From Hymenobacter gummosus (lineage in GTDB: Bacteria; Bacteroidota; Bacteroidia; Cytophagales; Hymenobacteraceae), in contig NZ_RXOF01000009.1 in assembly GCF_003970915.1 (NCBI RefSeq), positions 62,001 through 126,000 of the forward strand: a DNA stretch of 64,000 nucleotides, in the 5' to 3' direction. Numbering within the stretch: the first letter of the stretch is position 1; each line of letters starts with the position of its first letter. Under the pieces are notes generated by a model that had not been told where the DNA came from, did not search any database, and saw only the letters and a list, made by a program, of their open reading frames with translations. Made by a program: the position numbers and the translations under genes. Below, one piece after another: positions 34,797 to 43,406 of this stretch.

Positions 34797-34935
34797 AGCA
34801 GAAGAGGCGCAGGGAGGAGGCTGCGGCCAAGCTACGGCCGCCGGGCGCACCGAGTTGGCCCCGAACCATTCCCACTCCCGTCCCGCTTCGGATGGCCGTT
34901 GGGGCCGTCCACCGGCTAAGCCGTGCAACCCGCCG

Positions 34936-35382
34936 CTACGGCATGCCCTGCTTCTTGCCCGGCGACTGAGTCACGCGCTTGTAGGTGAGCGTGTTGCCGC
35001 GGCCACCTACCGGGCTCAGTTGCAAGCGCGTGGCCGTGACGCTGACCACGTAGTAGCACATCACGTCGTCGGCCGCGCTGCCGCGGGTTTGCAGGTACAG
35101 CTCGTTGCCGGGCTTGGCCGCGGGCGGGGCGTCGCAGGGGCGGTTCAGCACCTGGAGGCTGCGCGCTTCGTCGGGCTGGCCGGCGTACCGCTCGATGTAC
35201 TGCTGGTCGGTGATGGTGAGCAGCGCGTTTTTGTCGTCGGTGGCCTGCCAGGTACCGCGCAGCAGGGCACGGGGCGCGGCGGCCGGGACGGGACCGGGCT
35301 TGGCGGCCGGTTTGGCCGGCGACTGGGCCGCGGCGGGGAGCATCAGGAGCAGGCCGGTGGCCAGCAGCAGGTAACGAATCAT
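34936..35382 (-). CDS. Exported protein of unknown function
   Basis: 148 residues from ATG 35382 with a clear signal peptide ('MIRYLLLATGLLLMLPAAAQ'), a Pro/Ala linker, then a lipocalin-like small beta domain beginning 'LLRGTWQATDDKNALLTITDQ'. The pattern resembles Bacteroidetes lipocalin/DUF-type periplasmic proteins. Divergent from the next lipoprotein gene. Confidence 0.7.
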   Translation of the reverse strand: MIRYLLLATGLLLMLPAAAQSPAKPAAKPGPVPAAAPRALLRGTWQATDDKNALLTITDQQYIERYAGQPDEARSLQVLNRPCDAPPAAKPGNELYLQTRGSAADDVMCYYVVSVTATRLQLSPVGGRGNTLTYKRVTQSPGKKQGMP

Positions 35383-35470
35383 AACACGAGGAAGTCTGGC
35401 CGAAGCTACGCATTGGGGCCCGAACTCCGGGCCATCCGGCACGAGCGCCGCGCCCTGCCTACTTTGCGCT

Positions 35471-36703
35471 ATGCTTATTCGTTTGTCCTGCGCCCTGGCC
35501 GCTCTGGGCCTGCTGGCCGCCTGCGAGTCGCGGCGCCCGGCCGAGCCGCCAGCGGCTACCCGCCCCGCTGCCCAGGACTCCGTGGCCACACCGGCTGCTC
35601 TGGCACTTCCCGTCGATACTACCGACCTTAGTCAGACCCTTCACGGCTACGAGGAAGGCCGCGACACCAGTTTTCGCGTCGGCGGACAGAACTACAGGCT
35701 GCTGCTGCGCGCCGATACCGACTCTACCAAACCCCTGCTGGCCACCACCGAAGGAATTGTCGGCGGTGCGTTTGCCGACGATACCAGCAGTTTCGCCCAG
35801 AGCGGGCGGGTGCGCGGCTACGAAGGCGGCCACACCATCAGCCTACTCGACCCCACCGGCCGGCAGTTGTTTCGGCGCCGACTGCGCAAGCAGGACTTTT
35901 TCGGCGTGGCCAGCCCCGACATCGTGACGGTGAGCAACCCGGCGCGGCCGCGCTTCCTCGGCTACCACGCGCCCAGCCAGACGCTGGCCTTTGTGCTGGG
36001 CATAGGCATTCCGGGCAGCGACGTAGGCCAGCAGTGCATCATCGTGCTGGGCTTCGACGGCCGGGTGCGGCGTCTGCTCCCCAGCTACCAATCCAACTGG
36101 AGCGCGGCCGACTGCTCGCCCCGCCTGCTGCCCGATGGCACTTTGCTTACCTGCGAGGGTCTCATCTGGCCCGGCGGACTGGCTCACCTGGGCAAAGTCA
36201 AAGCCGAACTGATTGCCGCCTTCCCGCTGACCGATTCGACGCTGTTTACCATGTACCGCTACGGCGAGTACCGGGAGCGGCCCGACGAAGCCAGCGGCCT
36301 GCCCCCGACGGAGGTCAGCGCCGGTTTCCACAACCCGGAATGGGTGCCCGATCCGCAGATGCGCCGCTCACCCAATGCCTTCATCATCAACACCCGCGGC
36401 CGGGTGCGCCTGCCGCTATTCTTCCGCGGCTACGACGAAGCCATCGGATACTACGTGCCGCGGGCCTACGTGTGGCAGGCGCAACGCTACTACCTGCTCG
36501 ACGACGACGGCAGCGTGCTGGTGCTCAACAAGCAGAATCCGCGCGACGCTGTGCGCGTGCGCCGCCGTCAACTGCAGGCGTTTCGGGCGCCGCGCCGGCC
36601 GGCCGAGCTGCGCTTCGAGCTGGCTTCGACCACCGCCGGCTCTTTCGCCTTCTACGTCGACCCGGCCCAGCCAACCCGGTTGCGCTATCAGCGTATCGAC
36701 TAG
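35471..36703 (+). CDS. Lipoprotein of unknown function
   Basis: 410 residues. Lipobox 'LLAACES' with Cys19 right after the signal helix. The mature part is beta-rich with repeated 'D..GR..RL' and 'RRQLQAFRAPRRPAEL'; I do not recognise a family. TACTTTG at 35459-35465 just before the ATG is a -7-like promoter element. Confidence 0.7.
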   Translation: MLIRLSCALAALGLLAACESRRPAEPPAATRPAAQDSVATPAALALPVDTTDLSQTLHGYEEGRDTSFRVGGQNYRLLLRADTDSTKPLLATTEGIVGGAFADDTSSFAQSGRVRGYEGGHTISLLDPTGRQLFRRRLRKQDFFGVASPDIVTVSNPARPRFLGYHAPSQTLAFVLGIGIPGSDVGQQCIIVLGFDGRVRRLLPSYQSNWSAADCSPRLLPDGTLLTCEGLIWPGGLAHLGKVKAELIAAFPLTDSTLFTMYRYGEYRERPDEASGLPPTEVSAGFHNPEWVPDPQMRRSPNAFIINTRGRVRLPLFFRGYDEAIGYYVPRAYVWQAQRYYLLDDDGSVLVLNKQNPRDAVRVRRRQLQAFRAPRRPAELRFELASTTAGSFAFYVDPAQPTRLRYQRID

Positions 36704-36760
36704 CCCAAACCGTCGAGCCGCCGCGCGGTTTAGCTTCTGACTTCTCTGCCTTCTTCCCGC

Positions 36761-38275
36761 ATGCCCTCATTGCCCGCCGGCCGCAAGCTGCGCCAGGCCT
36801 CTTCCCACAAGCAAGCCGTGGCCGTGGTGGGCGCCGGTATTGCGGGCATTGCCGCGGCCGTGCGCCTGGCGGCCCAGGGCCACGCCGTCACCGTGTTCGA
36901 GGGCCGCAGCTCGTTCGGCGGGAAGATGCACCAGTTTGAGCTGCCCGGCGGCTACCGCTTCGACGCCGGCCCCTCGCTCTTTACCCTGCCCGGCCTGGTC
37001 GACGAGCTGTTTCGCCACGCCCAGCGCGACCCGCGCGACTATTTCCGCTACGAGCGGCTCGACCCCATCACCCAGTACTTTTTCGCCGACGGCACCCGCC
37101 TCACCGCCTGGGCCGACGAGGAGAAGTTTGCCCGCGAAGTGGAGCACAAGCTGGGCGTGCCGGCTGCCGAGGTAACCCGCTTCCTGCACGGCTCCCGCCG
37201 CGCCTACGAGGCCACTGCGCCCACCTTCCTGCATAAGTCCTTGCACCGCCCCCAAAGCTACTGGAGCCGCGACACCCTGCGCGCCGTGGCCGAAATGCCG
37301 CGCCTGGGGCTGCTGAGCACCATGCACGCCCGGCACCGGCAGGCCTTTCCGCAGGACGCCCGCCTGGTGCAGCTCTTCGACCGGTTTGCCACCTACAACG
37401 GCTCCGACCCCTACCAGGCCCCGGCCACCCTTTCGCTGATTCCGCACCTGGAGCACGGCCTGGGCGCCTACTACCCCGAAGGCGGCATCTACAGCATTGC
37501 CAGCTCGCTGGTGCGGCTGGCCGAGGAGCTGGGCGTGGAGTTCCGGTACAACGAGCCGGTGGAGCAGATTCTAACCGCCGGCGGCCGCGTAACCGGCCTG
37601 CGCACCCCGCAGGACGTGTATGACTTTGGTTTGGTAGTCAGCAATATGGACGTGGTGCCGACCTACCGCCGGCTGCTGCCCCAGCAGCCGGCGCCCGAGC
37701 GCACCCTGGCCCAGCCCCGCTCCTCCTCGGCCCTGATTTTTTATTGGGGCATAGCTCGCGAGTTTCCCGAGCTGGGTTTGCACAACATCTTTTTCTCCCA
37801 GGACTACCGCCGCGAGTTCGAGGCCATCTTCCGGGAGCAGACCGTGGCCGACGACGTGACCGTGTACGTGAACATCACCAGCAAGCACACTCCCGCCGAC
37901 GCCCCGCCCGGCCACGAAAACTGGTTTGTGATGGTGAACGTGCCCCACGACCAGGGCCAGGACTGGCCAGCCCTGCAGCAGCGCGCCCGCGCCGCCGTGC
38001 TGCGCCGCCTGAACCAAGCCCTTGGCCTCGACGTTGCCCCTTTGATCCGGGCCGAGCGCAGCTGGACGCCGCCGGGCATTGCCGCCGATACGTCCTCCTT
38101 CGGCGGGGCGCTGTACGGCAGCTCCAGCAATACCATGCTGGCCGCCTTTCTGCGTCACCCGAATTTTTCGCGCAAGCTCGATGGCCTGTACTTTTGCGGC
38201 GGCTCCGTGCACCCCGGCGGCGGCATTCCGCTCTGCCTGCTCTCCGCCCGCATTGTTGCTGACCTGATTAATTAA
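36761..38275 (+). CDS. crtD: Carotenoid desaturase (CrtD/CrtI family)
   Basis: 504 residues. An FAD-binding GxGxxG motif near the N-terminus ('AVVGAGIAGIAAAVRLAAQG', about 20-40), 'SSFGGKMHQFELPGGYRFDAGPS', and the C-terminal FAD motif 'YFCGGSVHPGGGIPLCLLSARIVADL' identify the phytoene-desaturase family. Its neighbour is cruF, so it most likely acts as the 3,4-desaturase of a 1-hydroxylated carotenoid (CrtD), rather than as phytoene desaturase; this is inference from context. Membrane-associated flavoenzyme. The stop is the start of the 'aattaa' repeat. Confidence 0.85.
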   Translation: MPSLPAGRKLRQASSHKQAVAVVGAGIAGIAAAVRLAAQGHAVTVFEGRSSFGGKMHQFELPGGYRFDAGPSLFTLPGLVDELFRHAQRDPRDYFRYERLDPITQYFFADGTRLTAWADEEKFAREVEHKLGVPAAEVTRFLHGSRRAYEATAPTFLHKSLHRPQSYWSRDTLRAVAEMPRLGLLSTMHARHRQAFPQDARLVQLFDRFATYNGSDPYQAPATLSLIPHLEHGLGAYYPEGGIYSIASSLVRLAEELGVEFRYNEPVEQILTAGGRVTGLRTPQDVYDFGLVVSNMDVVPTYRRLLPQQPAPERTLAQPRSSSALIFYWGIAREFPELGLHNIFFSQDYRREFEAIFREQTVADDVTVYVNITSKHTPADAPPGHENWFVMVNVPHDQGQDWPALQQRARAAVLRRLNQALGLDVAPLIRAERSWTPPGIAADTSSFGGALYGSSSNTMLAAFLRHPNFSRKLDGLYFCGGSVHPGGGIPLCLLSARIVADLIN

Positions 38276-38389
38276 GAATGAAGAATTAACAATTAATAAT
38301 TGACCTTGGGCACCGGCGGCCGAACAGTGAAAACGGGCCGTCGACACCAAACAATTATTAATTACTCATTCTTAATTATTAATTCTCCT
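38272..38389. repeat. Stop-adjacent palindrome, 'attaat' word family
   Basis: Left arm 'aagaatgaagaattaac...aattg' (about 38275-38303), right arm 'caattattaattactcattctt' and 'aattattaattct' (about 38350-38389). AT-rich and starting at the crtD TAA. Confidence 0.75.
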
Positions 38390-38392
38390 CTC

Positions 38393-39088
38393 ATGCCACA
38401 ACCTGATCAACTGACCCCGCCTGTGGCTGCCCCTGCTGCTCCTGATGCCACCCCGCGCCGGCTGCGCGTGGCCCAGTTCGTGCTGCTGCTGTTTTACGTG
38501 ACGGGCTTCGTGGGCCTGGGCTTCTCGCAGGACCCCGGCTTCTACCTGCAGTTTATGCCCCTCACGCTGCTGCTCACCGCCGCCCTGCTGCTGGGCTTCG
38601 ACCGGCACAGTCCGGCCCCCAACTTCGGCTGGTTTGCCCTCACGGTCATGCTGGTCGGCTTCGGGGTGGAAGTGGCCGGGGTGCAGACCAGCGCCATCTT
38701 CGGCTCCTACTCCTACGGCACTACCATGGGGCCGCGGCTGTGGCAGGTGCCGGTTATCATCGGACTGAACTGGCTGCTGCTGACCTACATGGCCGGCGGA
38801 CTGGCCCAGCGCCTGCCGCTGCCGGGCTTCGGACGGGCCCTGGTGGCGGCCCTGCTCATGGTGGGCATGGACGCCTGCATCGAGCCGGTGGCAGTGCACT
38901 TCGGTTGGTGGACCTGGCTGGCCGACGTGATTCCGCTGCAGAATTTTAAAGCCTGGTTTGCCCTCTCGCTGATTCTGCAGGTGTACCTGAACCGCAGCCA
39001 CGTACAGCCCGGCCGCAACCCGCTGGTGCCCTTCGTGTACATGCTGCAGCTGCTGTTCTTTTTTGGATTGGGCTGGTTGATCGGCTAA
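38393..39088 (+). CDS. cruF: Carotenoid biosynthesis protein, CruF-like 1',2'-hydratase
   Basis: 231 residues from ATG 38393 with seven hydrophobic helices. Hallmarks of the CruF/DUF422 family are 'GFGVEVAGVQTSAIFGSYSYG', 'PVIIGLNWLLLTYM' and the acidic motif 'GMDACIEPVAVHFGWWTW'. It adds water to the end double bond of an acyclic carotenoid; with CrtD this gives the hydroxylated, further desaturated end found in many Cytophagales pigments. Confidence 0.9.
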   Translation: MPQPDQLTPPVAAPAAPDATPRRLRVAQFVLLLFYVTGFVGLGFSQDPGFYLQFMPLTLLLTAALLLGFDRHSPAPNFGWFALTVMLVGFGVEVAGVQTSAIFGSYSYGTTMGPRLWQVPVIIGLNWLLLTYMAGGLAQRLPLPGFGRALVAALLMVGMDACIEPVAVHFGWWTWLADVIPLQNFKAWFALSLILQVYLNRSHVQPGRNPLVPFVYMLQLLFFFGLGWLIG

Positions 39089-39126
39089 TTTCAGGCTGCC
39101 GCTCCACTTCCCGCCCATCCCCCAAC

Positions 39127-39741
39127 ATGAGTCCATCCCTACGCGACACCCTGCTCGACGAAGCCCGCCACCTGTTTATGCGCGAGGGCATCGAGAGCCA
39201 GTCGCTGGAGCAAATCATCAATGCCTTAGACGTTTCGCCCGCTACCTTCCGGGAAATGTTCCGCAACAAGGCGGATTTGGTCATGCAGGTGACGCTGTAT
39301 GACATCGAGCGGCAGAAGCGGGAACACCACGAACTGTTTGCGCGCGTGGCCAGCCCGGTGGGGCGCTTGCTGAGCTTGCTGGAGATGGGCATCCGCGACT
39401 TGCGCCAGGTAACGGCTCCGAGCTACTTCCCCGATTTGGTGCAGCACTACCCCGAAGCCTGGGAAGCGGGCCAGCAGCACCTGAATAGCTACTCCTACCC
39501 CCAGCTGCACGGCCTGCTCAACGACGGCGTGGTGCAGAAGCAGCTGCGCGGCGACATCAACATCGGGCTGGTCAGCAAAATCATCATTGAGCAGCTCAAC
39601 ATGATGCTCAACGAGCAGATTTTTCCCTCCAGCCGCTACAACATTGCCGAGGTGTTCCGCAGCGTGTACCTCTACTATTTCCGCGGCCTCTGCACCGAGG
39701 AAGGCATCCAGGCCGCCGCTACCTATTTTGCCCGCATGTAG
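39127..39741 (+). CDS. TetR-family regulator
   Basis: 204 residues, 38 nt after cruF on the same strand. N-terminal helix-turn-helix: 'LFMREGIESQSLEQIINALD' and 'VSPATFREMFRNKADLV'. The C-terminal domain is alpha-helical with no assigned ligand. It may be co-transcribed with the carotenoid genes. Confidence 0.88.
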   Translation: MSPSLRDTLLDEARHLFMREGIESQSLEQIINALDVSPATFREMFRNKADLVMQVTLYDIERQKREHHELFARVASPVGRLLSLLEMGIRDLRQVTAPSYFPDLVQHYPEAWEAGQQHLNSYSYPQLHGLLNDGVVQKQLRGDINIGLVSKIIIEQLNMMLNEQIFPSSRYNIAEVFRSVYLYYFRGLCTEEGIQAAATYFARM

Positions 39742-39897
39742 CAGCCGGTTGCGGCTGGTCAGGGCACTGATTGTCAGCGGCTGAGTGCTGCAGCGGGAGC
39801 CGGGTAGACGAGCCGAATATCGGCCTGCTCACATTATCATGTTATTGATAATTTATTGCATAAGGCGGAGCTTTGCCTAACGGTTAATCCTCCTCCT

Positions 39898-40551
39898 ATG
39901 ACCAAACACCTACTCCTGCTCTTCTTCGCGCTGTCGTTTCTGGCTTCTTCGGCCCTGGCGCAGAAAAAACCGCTGTCGGCCAAGGCCCGCAAGGCCAAGA
40001 TTACGGCCGCCGCGGCGGCCCGCAACAAGGCCGAAGCCACCCGCCGGGCCGAGGCGGCCCGCATTGCCGCCAACGCGGCCGTTTCCGAAGGCCCCGATGC
40101 CACCGAGCTGCTGCGCATCGACGAGGTGCTGACCGAGGCCACCCTGCGCAGCGACGCCGAAACCATTACTCACCTGCTGGCCGATGAGTACCTCGCCGTC
40201 AACTCCAAGGGGTTGATAACGAGCAAGAAGGATTGGTTAGAATCCATTGCCAACGACGAAGCCAAGTGCGACATCAACAAGGGCTTCGACTTCGTGGTGC
40301 GCGTGTACGGCAACAGCGGCATGGTCGTGCACAATACCTCCTTCCGCGGGCAGCTCGACGGTAGCGCCACCACCGGCGAGTACCGTATCACGCGCTACTT
40401 TATCAAGCGCAACGGCAAGTGGCTGGTGGCCGCCAGCAACACCACTTACGTGGTGCCCGTGCGCCTGACGGCCCTGGCCCAGGCCGGTAAAAAGGCCAAG
40501 CGCGAGAAGAAAAAGACCAAGAACTCCTACGCCTCTGAGCGGCGGAAGTAG
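39898..40551 (+). CDS. Exported NTF2-like protein (DUF4440-type)
   Basis: 217 residues from ATG 39898. Signal peptide ('LLLLFFALSFLASSALAQ'), then a Lys/Ala-rich linker (25-65), then an NTF2-like domain ('LLRIDEVLTEATLRSDAETI', 'LLADEYLAVNSKGLITSKKDW', 'RYFIKRNGKWLVAASNTTY') and a basic tail. Possible binding protein or enzyme of unknown substrate in the periplasm. Confidence 0.8.
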   Translation: MTKHLLLLFFALSFLASSALAQKKPLSAKARKAKITAAAAARNKAEATRRAEAARIAANAAVSEGPDATELLRIDEVLTEATLRSDAETITHLLADEYLAVNSKGLITSKKDWLESIANDEAKCDINKGFDFVVRVYGNSGMVVHNTSFRGQLDGSATTGEYRITRYFIKRNGKWLVAASNTTYVVPVRLTALAQAGKKAKREKKKTKNSYASERRK

Positions 40552-40566
40552 ACTGAATTGGCAAAC

Positions 40567-40635
40567 GGCCTGACGGTTAAATGGCTGGTCGTTCAACGAA
40601 ACCGTTGGAACGACCAGCCATTTAACCGTCAGGCC
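40567..40635. repeat. Perfect hairpin, 'aatggct' family
   Basis: 28-bp perfect arms (40567-40594 and 40608-40635) around a 13-nt loop (aacgaaaccgttg). It separates the convergent NTF2-like and DUF6952-like genes; the same core (gaacgaccagccattt) occurs near rpiB, glyA and rbfA. Confidence 0.95.
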
Positions 40636-40645
40636 ATTTGGCCAT

Positions 40646-40888
40646 TTAACTAATCGACACGCGCACCTTCTTGGTGTACTCGCGCAGGGCGGCGGTAAAC
40701 TCGGCGCCGTGGTCCTTCATGTGGTTCAGAATCCAAATGGCGGCGAAGACGTGGGTGAGCTGCTCCCCGTCGTCGGCGCCTTCCACTTCGAAGGAGGGCT
40801 GCCGCTCGTCGAGCAGGGCTTCTTCGGCTTCCAGCAAGTCCTGCAGGGTCTGGTTTTCGACGAGGCGCTTGATAGCGGGGATTTTCAT
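40646..40888 (-). CDS. Small protein, DUF6952-like
   Basis: 80 residues, hydrophilic with two helices; one short motif ('HVFAAIWILNHMKDHG'). It lies 10 nt downstream of the thioredoxin gene and is surely co-transcribed. In related Bacteroidetes a protein of this size sits after a thioredoxin; I recall the name DUF6952 but have not verified it. Function unknown. Confidence 0.65.
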   Translation of the reverse strand: MKIPAIKRLVENQTLQDLLEAEEALLDERQPSFEVEGADDGEQLTHVFAAIWILNHMKDHGAEFTAALREYTKKVRVSIS

Positions 40889-40898
40889 GGTGCGGGGC

Positions 40899-41216
40899 TT
40901 AGCGGATTTTCTCGATCAGGGAGTTTACGGCCTCTTCCTTGCTGGCGGCCACGCTGTCGACGAATTGCCCGTTTTTGAACACGGCGAAGAAGGGCAGGTT
41001 GGTCACGTTGGCCGCTTTGCGGGCCTCGGGGCTCACCTCGGCGTTGACGTCAAGGAAGGCTACGTCGGCGTTGCCCTCGGCTTCGGAGAGGCGCTTGAAC
41101 TTGGGCGAGAACAGGCGGCAGTTGCCACACCAGTCGGCGTAGTATTTCACCACAACTTTGTCGTGCTGTTGTAGAAGCTGTTGGAAGTCAGCGTCAGTGG
41201 CTTTGGTAACGGCCAT
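40899..41216 (-). CDS. Thioredoxin-family protein
   Basis: 105 residues. The active site is 'ADWCGNC' (Cys30, Cys33), with Asn in place of the Pro of WCGPC, which changes redox properties. The conserved cis-Pro is in 'NLPFFAVFKNG'. Reduces disulphides in the cytoplasm. First gene of a two-gene operon preceded by a promoter and a Fur-type palindrome. Confidence 0.93.
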   Translation of the reverse strand: MAVTKATDADFQQLLQQHDKVVVKYYADWCGNCRLFSPKFKRLSEAEGNADVAFLDVNAEVSPEARKAANVTNLPFFAVFKNGQFVDSVAASKEEAVNSLIEKIR

Positions 41217-41247
41217 TATGCAGAAGGTAAGGTTAGGTTCAGCGAGG

Positions 41248-41270
41248 CAGATAAGAATGATTCTTATCTG
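41248..41270. promoter_or_regulatory. Fur/PerR-type operator (11-1-11 perfect palindrome)
   Basis: Perfect palindrome centred on 41259, with core TAAGAAT-G-ATTCTTA, the 7-1-7 geometry of Fur, PerR and Zur boxes. It sits just downstream of the -7 element (41275-41282) and upstream of the thioredoxin ATG, so a bound repressor would cover the transcription start. It suggests control by iron or peroxide; which Fur-family protein acts is unknown. Confidence 0.65.
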
Positions 41271-41274
41271 GGTG

Positions 41275-41282
41275 CAAACCTA
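41275..41282 (-). promoter_or_regulatory. -7 element (TAGGTTTG) of the thioredoxin operon
   Basis: Exact TAnnTTTG on the minus strand, 59 nt upstream of the thioredoxin start, directly beside the palindromic operator. Confidence 0.6.
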
Positions 41283-41359
41283 AAGCGTTTTGGGCAGAAA
41301 AAAGTTTGGCCGCCGGATTTCCGGCGGCCAGTACCATACGCAGCAGCTCCCGGGCAGGG

Positions 41360-42034
41360 TTAGGAGCGTTGCGGAAAGATACCCTGCAGCGCAATGTAGT
41401 AGGCCAGGGTATTGTAAGGTTGCAGATTGTTGTGCGGCTGGGCGTCGCCGGTGGCGCCGGTGGCCATGTTGCCCGCGCTGCTGCTGTGGTACTGCGGCAG
41501 GCCCGAAGCGTTGCTGGCCAGGAAAGCCCCGGCCGGGGAACCAGTGGTGCCCAGCGCGGTGCTGTACGTCAGCTCCAGGACGTGGCTGTGCGTGGGCATT
41601 TCCGAGGCCTGCAGCTCCACAGCAGTGCTGCCGCCTTCCGCGCCCAGTTCGCGGTCCGTCAGCCCCGGTCCCTGGCCCCGGCCGATGGGCACGCGGCCGT
41701 TCAGGTTGGGTAGGGCGAAGGTGGTGCGCCCGTCGCCGCCGTAGGTGGTGCCCAGCAGCGAAAACAGCGCCGTGTTCTGGCTGATGGCCATCAGCTGCCC
41801 GTCGCAGCGGGCGTAGCCGCTCGGGGGGAAGTTGAAGCCCGCCAGGATGATTTCGGCCACGAACGGGGTGCCGCCGCCACCGGTGAGCGTGCCCGCCGTG
41901 GCCGTGGCGCCGCGGCCGAACAGCGCCTGGAGCGGCCCGGCCAGGAAGCTGCCCGCCAGCACGCCCGACAGGCGCTTCAGCAAGCTGCGGCGGCCCGGCT
42001 GCTCGACGGAAGAAGGAGAAGTGGGCATTGGCAT
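41360..42034 (-). CDS. Phage tail collar-like protein with twin-arginine leader (1)
   Basis: 224 residues. Starts with 'MPMPTSPSSVEQPGRRSLLK', then a hydrophobic stretch and AxA-like site ('FLAGPLQALFGRG'): a twin-arginine type leader (R-R-S-L-L-K). Tail collar domain: 'VAEIILAGFNFPPSGYARCDG', 'LFSLLGTTYGGDGRTTFALP', 'LNGRVPIG'; the C-terminus 'LAYYIALQGIFPQRS' matches MdpB-like proteins. Such proteins are usually phage tail or tail-like parts, but this one has an export signal. Last of four linked genes. Confidence 0.85.
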   Translation of the reverse strand: MPMPTSPSSVEQPGRRSLLKRLSGVLAGSFLAGPLQALFGRGATATAGTLTGGGGTPFVAEIILAGFNFPPSGYARCDGQLMAISQNTALFSLLGTTYGGDGRTTFALPNLNGRVPIGRGQGPGLTDRELGAEGGSTAVELQASEMPTHSHVLELTYSTALGTTGSPAGAFLASNASGLPQYHSSSAGNMATGATGDAQPHNNLQPYNTLAYYIALQGIFPQRS

Positions 42035-42036
42035 GG

Positions 42037-42714
42037 CTACCGCGAAGGAAATACGCCCTGGAGGGCAATGACGAAATTGATGGCCAGGAAGGGCTGCAGG
42101 TTGAGGTGGGCCTGGCTGCCCCCCACGCTGGTCGATACATTCACCGTAGCGCCGCCCGCGCCGACGGTAGCCAGGGTCGTGTTGGGGCTGCCGTTGTACT
42201 GCGGGGCGCCCCCGCCGCTGTCGGCCAGGTAGTGGTGGGCCACCGGGCTGGTCGTGCCCGATACCTGCTGGTTGCCGATGTCGGTGCTGCTCTTGATGCC
42301 GTGGATGTGCGGCACTATCTCGCTCAGCGACAGGGTGTGGCTGGCGGTGCCGCCGGTCTGGCCCAGGTTGAAGCCGATGCCATCGGATACCGGGATGCGG
42401 CCGCGCAGGTCGGGCAGGGCGAAGGTCGTCTGGCCGTTGCCGCCGTAAGTGGTGCCCAGCAGCGCAAACAGCGCCTGGTTCTGGTTGATGGGTAGCTGCT
42501 GCCCGTTGCAGAAAGCCCAGCCCCGGGGCGCGAAACCCCAGGAAATCATCATGATTTCGCCCAGGAAAGGGTCCTGGCCATGGGTCGACAGTACGCCGGC
42601 CTTGGCCGCCCGGCTCCGGCCCAGCAGCAAGCCGCCGGTCAGCAGCCCGCCCAGACCCTTCAACCAGCCCCGCCGCGACGACGAAGGCCTGGCCAGATCA
42701 GAATGGTTGTTCAT
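42037..42714 (-). CDS. Phage tail collar-like protein with twin-arginine leader (2)
   Basis: 225 residues; 2 nt upstream of paralogue 1 and about 40% alike by eye. Leader 'SSRRGWLKGLGGLLTGGLLLG'-type with R-R-G-W-L-K. Collar motifs 'LGEIMMISWGFAPRGWAFCNG', 'LFALLGTTYGGNGQTTFALPD' and 'LRGRIPVSDG'. The end is 'NFVIALQGVFPSR'. The three paralogues keep the same spacing of motifs but differ in the loop after 'H.H', which would form the distal tip. Confidence 0.85.
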   Translation of the reverse strand: MNNHSDLARPSSSRRGWLKGLGGLLTGGLLLGRSRAAKAGVLSTHGQDPFLGEIMMISWGFAPRGWAFCNGQQLPINQNQALFALLGTTYGGNGQTTFALPDLRGRIPVSDGIGFNLGQTGGTASHTLSLSEIVPHIHGIKSSTDIGNQQVSGTTSPVAHHYLADSGGGAPQYNGSPNTTLATVGAGGATVNVSTSVGGSQAHLNLQPFLAINFVIALQGVFPSR

Positions 42715-42726
42715 GCGCGGAAGAGG

Positions 42727-43368
42727 TTAGTTGAAGCTCGGAAAGATGCCGTACAGCGAAATGATGTAGTTGACCACCAGAAAAGGCTGCATGTTCTCGT
42801 GGGGCTGCGAGCCACCGACAACGGGCAGGTTCTGGGCGGGCTGCTTCACCAGGCTGCCCGTATCCTGGGTGTACTGAGCCGAGCCGTTGGCGCCGTCGGC
42901 CGGCACGGCCCCGGAGGGCGAAGCCGTGGTGCCTGGCGAAGTACTGGCCGGCACAAAGTGGCTGTGCGAGGGTATCTGCTGCTGCGTCAGCGTGACTTGC
43001 TCCACGCCGCCGGTTTCGCTCAGCGTGTAGCCGTTGCCGCTGTGCATGGGCACGCGGCCGCGCAGGTCGGGCAGGGCAAAGGTCTGCTGTCCATCGCCGC
43101 CGTAGGTGGTGCCGATGAGCTGATACAGTGTATCGTATTCGCTGATTGCCAGCAGGCTACCGTCGCAGAAGGCCCAGCCGACCGGGGCAAAGTTGCCGCA
43201 GAAGATGCCTATCTCACCCACGTACGGCTGCCCGCCGTTGATGCCGTAAACCGAAGCCCGGGGAGAATAAGTGGGAGCAACTGCCGCCGGCGCTGCCGGC
43301 CGCAGCCAGCCCTGCAGACGCTGCAGCCAGGAGCGGCGCGTCGTCAGGGAAGTAGATGCTTGTGCCAT
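42727..43368 (-). CDS. Phage tail collar-like protein with twin-arginine leader (3)
   Basis: 213 residues. Leader 'TTRRSWLQRLQGW' has the R-R pair, but its hydrophobic part is short and Pro/Ala-rich, so export is less certain. Collar motifs 'VGEIGIFCGNFAPVGWAFCDG', 'LYQLIGTTYGGDGQQTFALPD' and 'LRGRVPMHSG', ending 'IISLYGIFPSFN'. It is 12 nt upstream of gene 2. Confidence 0.85.
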   Translation of the reverse strand: MAQASTSLTTRRSWLQRLQGWLRPAAPAAVAPTYSPRASVYGINGGQPYVGEIGIFCGNFAPVGWAFCDGSLLAISEYDTLYQLIGTTYGGDGQQTFALPDLRGRVPMHSGNGYTLSETGGVEQVTLTQQQIPSHSHFVPASTSPGTTASPSGAVPADGANGSAQYTQDTGSLVKQPAQNLPVVGGSQPHENMQPFLVVNYIISLYGIFPSFN

Positions 43369-43406
43369 TGAAGGAACAGAATCCGGAAGAAAAGGAAAAG
43401 CCCGCG

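Noticed and set aside
36761-38275. Phytoene desaturase CrtI
   Set aside because: Possible by family, but the direct neighbour is cruF and no phytoene synthase is near, so CrtD is preferred. Not excluded by sequence alone.
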